DNA of 32,165 nucleotides. Source: Patescibacteria group bacterium. GTDB taxonomy: Bacteria > Patescibacteriota > Minisyncoccia > Phycocordibacterales > UBA918. The stretch covers positions 1-32,165 of the forward strand of contig JAIETH010000014.1 of NCBI GenBank assembly GCA_019745315.1, given 5' to 3'. The position numbers and the translations under genes are program-made. Shown in pieces: positions 32,116-32,165 of this stretch (position 1 is its first letter; each line of letters starts with the position of its first letter). The notes beneath the pieces were generated by a model, which had not been told where the DNA came from, made no database searches, and saw only the letters and a program-made list of their open reading frames with translations.

Positions 32116-32165
32116 TTATTTTTCAGGATTAAACGTATAGGTATGTAGAGTTATGTCAAAATCAA
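32116..32165 (-). CDS. C-terminal end of an upstream pilus-operon gene (partial)
   Basis: The reading frame entering from the right edge reads DFDITLHTYTFNPEK and stops at TAA (32116-32118), one base before the PilP-like gene start. It is too short to identify; PilO or PilN would fit the position and the strand-rich ending. Confidence 0.5.
   Translation of the reverse strand, partial: DFDITLHTYTFNPEK

Overview
The window looks like a chromosome segment from a small-genome bacterium of the Candidate Phyla Radiation (Patescibacteria/Parcubacteria, in the style of Kaiserbacteria and relatives). This is inferred from gene content and style; there is no rRNA in the window to prove it. The clues are: dense co-directional genes with spacings of a few bases, few clear Shine-Dalgarno sites, tRNA genes without an encoded CCA, a complete single type IV pilus locus, a shortened release factor 2, a B12-dependent ribonucleotide reductase, and a group I intron in a tRNA. 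A release factor 2 gene of the SPF/GGQ type argues that UGA is a stop codon here (code 11, not the Gly-UGA code of Gracilibacteria).

Layout, left to right. (1) 1-3852: a minus-strand cobalamin cluster. It holds a class II (adenosylcobalamin-dependent) ribonucleotide reductase, a PduO-type cob(I)alamin adenosyltransferase, a membrane-anchored DUF4430 (transcobalamin-like) protein and the start of a DUF6580-like membrane protein. A divergent ArsR-family regulator lies upstream, and its promoter sits inside an inverted repeat. (2) 3853-4148: a tRNA-poor spacer with hairpins, then tRNA-Gln. (3) 4152-8716: an operon transcribed leftwards, small helical protein - prfB - ftsE - ftsX - pyrG, closed by a terminator. 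(4) 8717-9404: an array of partial copies of the 3' end of tRNA-Thr(GGU), the intact tRNA, and a well-folded candidate small RNA. (5) 9405-13888: a membrane protein, tRNA-Thr(CGU), a half-length glycosyltransferase, an APH-like kinase-fold protein, a full glycosyltransferase and a nucleotide-sugar epimerase; probably cell-surface glycan genes. (6) 13889-15163: an orphan tRNA 3' half, tRNA-Asp(GUC) interrupted by a 222-nt group I intron, a LAGLIDADG endonuclease gene whose stop codon lies inside the tRNA, and tRNA-Met/Ile2(CAU). (7) 15283-17319: ECF sigma factor, a membrane protein that is its probable partner, and a secreted Spy-like helical protein. (8) 17434-18126: an orphan gene of different composition. 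(9) 18272-18440: initiator-like tRNA-Met and a disrupted copy of its 5' half. (10) 18523-22923: membrane-bound HEPN-like protein, gatA, gatC, ligA. (11) 22930-32165: type IV pilus genes (four minor pilin-like proteins, pilD, two twin major pilins, pilC, pilT, a CheY-like regulator, pilB, a PilP-like protein and the tail of a further gene).

How they work together: the left cluster would take up or hold cobalamin, convert it to adenosylcobalamin, and use it to make deoxynucleotides in a cell that probably cannot make B12. The pilus operon supplies the attachment, DNA-uptake or motility machine expected of an episymbiont. The surface-glycan genes and the envelope-stress style sigma unit fit the same surface-focused life style. 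The most unusual DNA is in the tRNA neighbourhoods: the intron/endonuclease arrangement at tRNA-Asp, and partial tRNA copies beside tRNA-Thr and tRNA-fMet and upstream of the epimerase gene.
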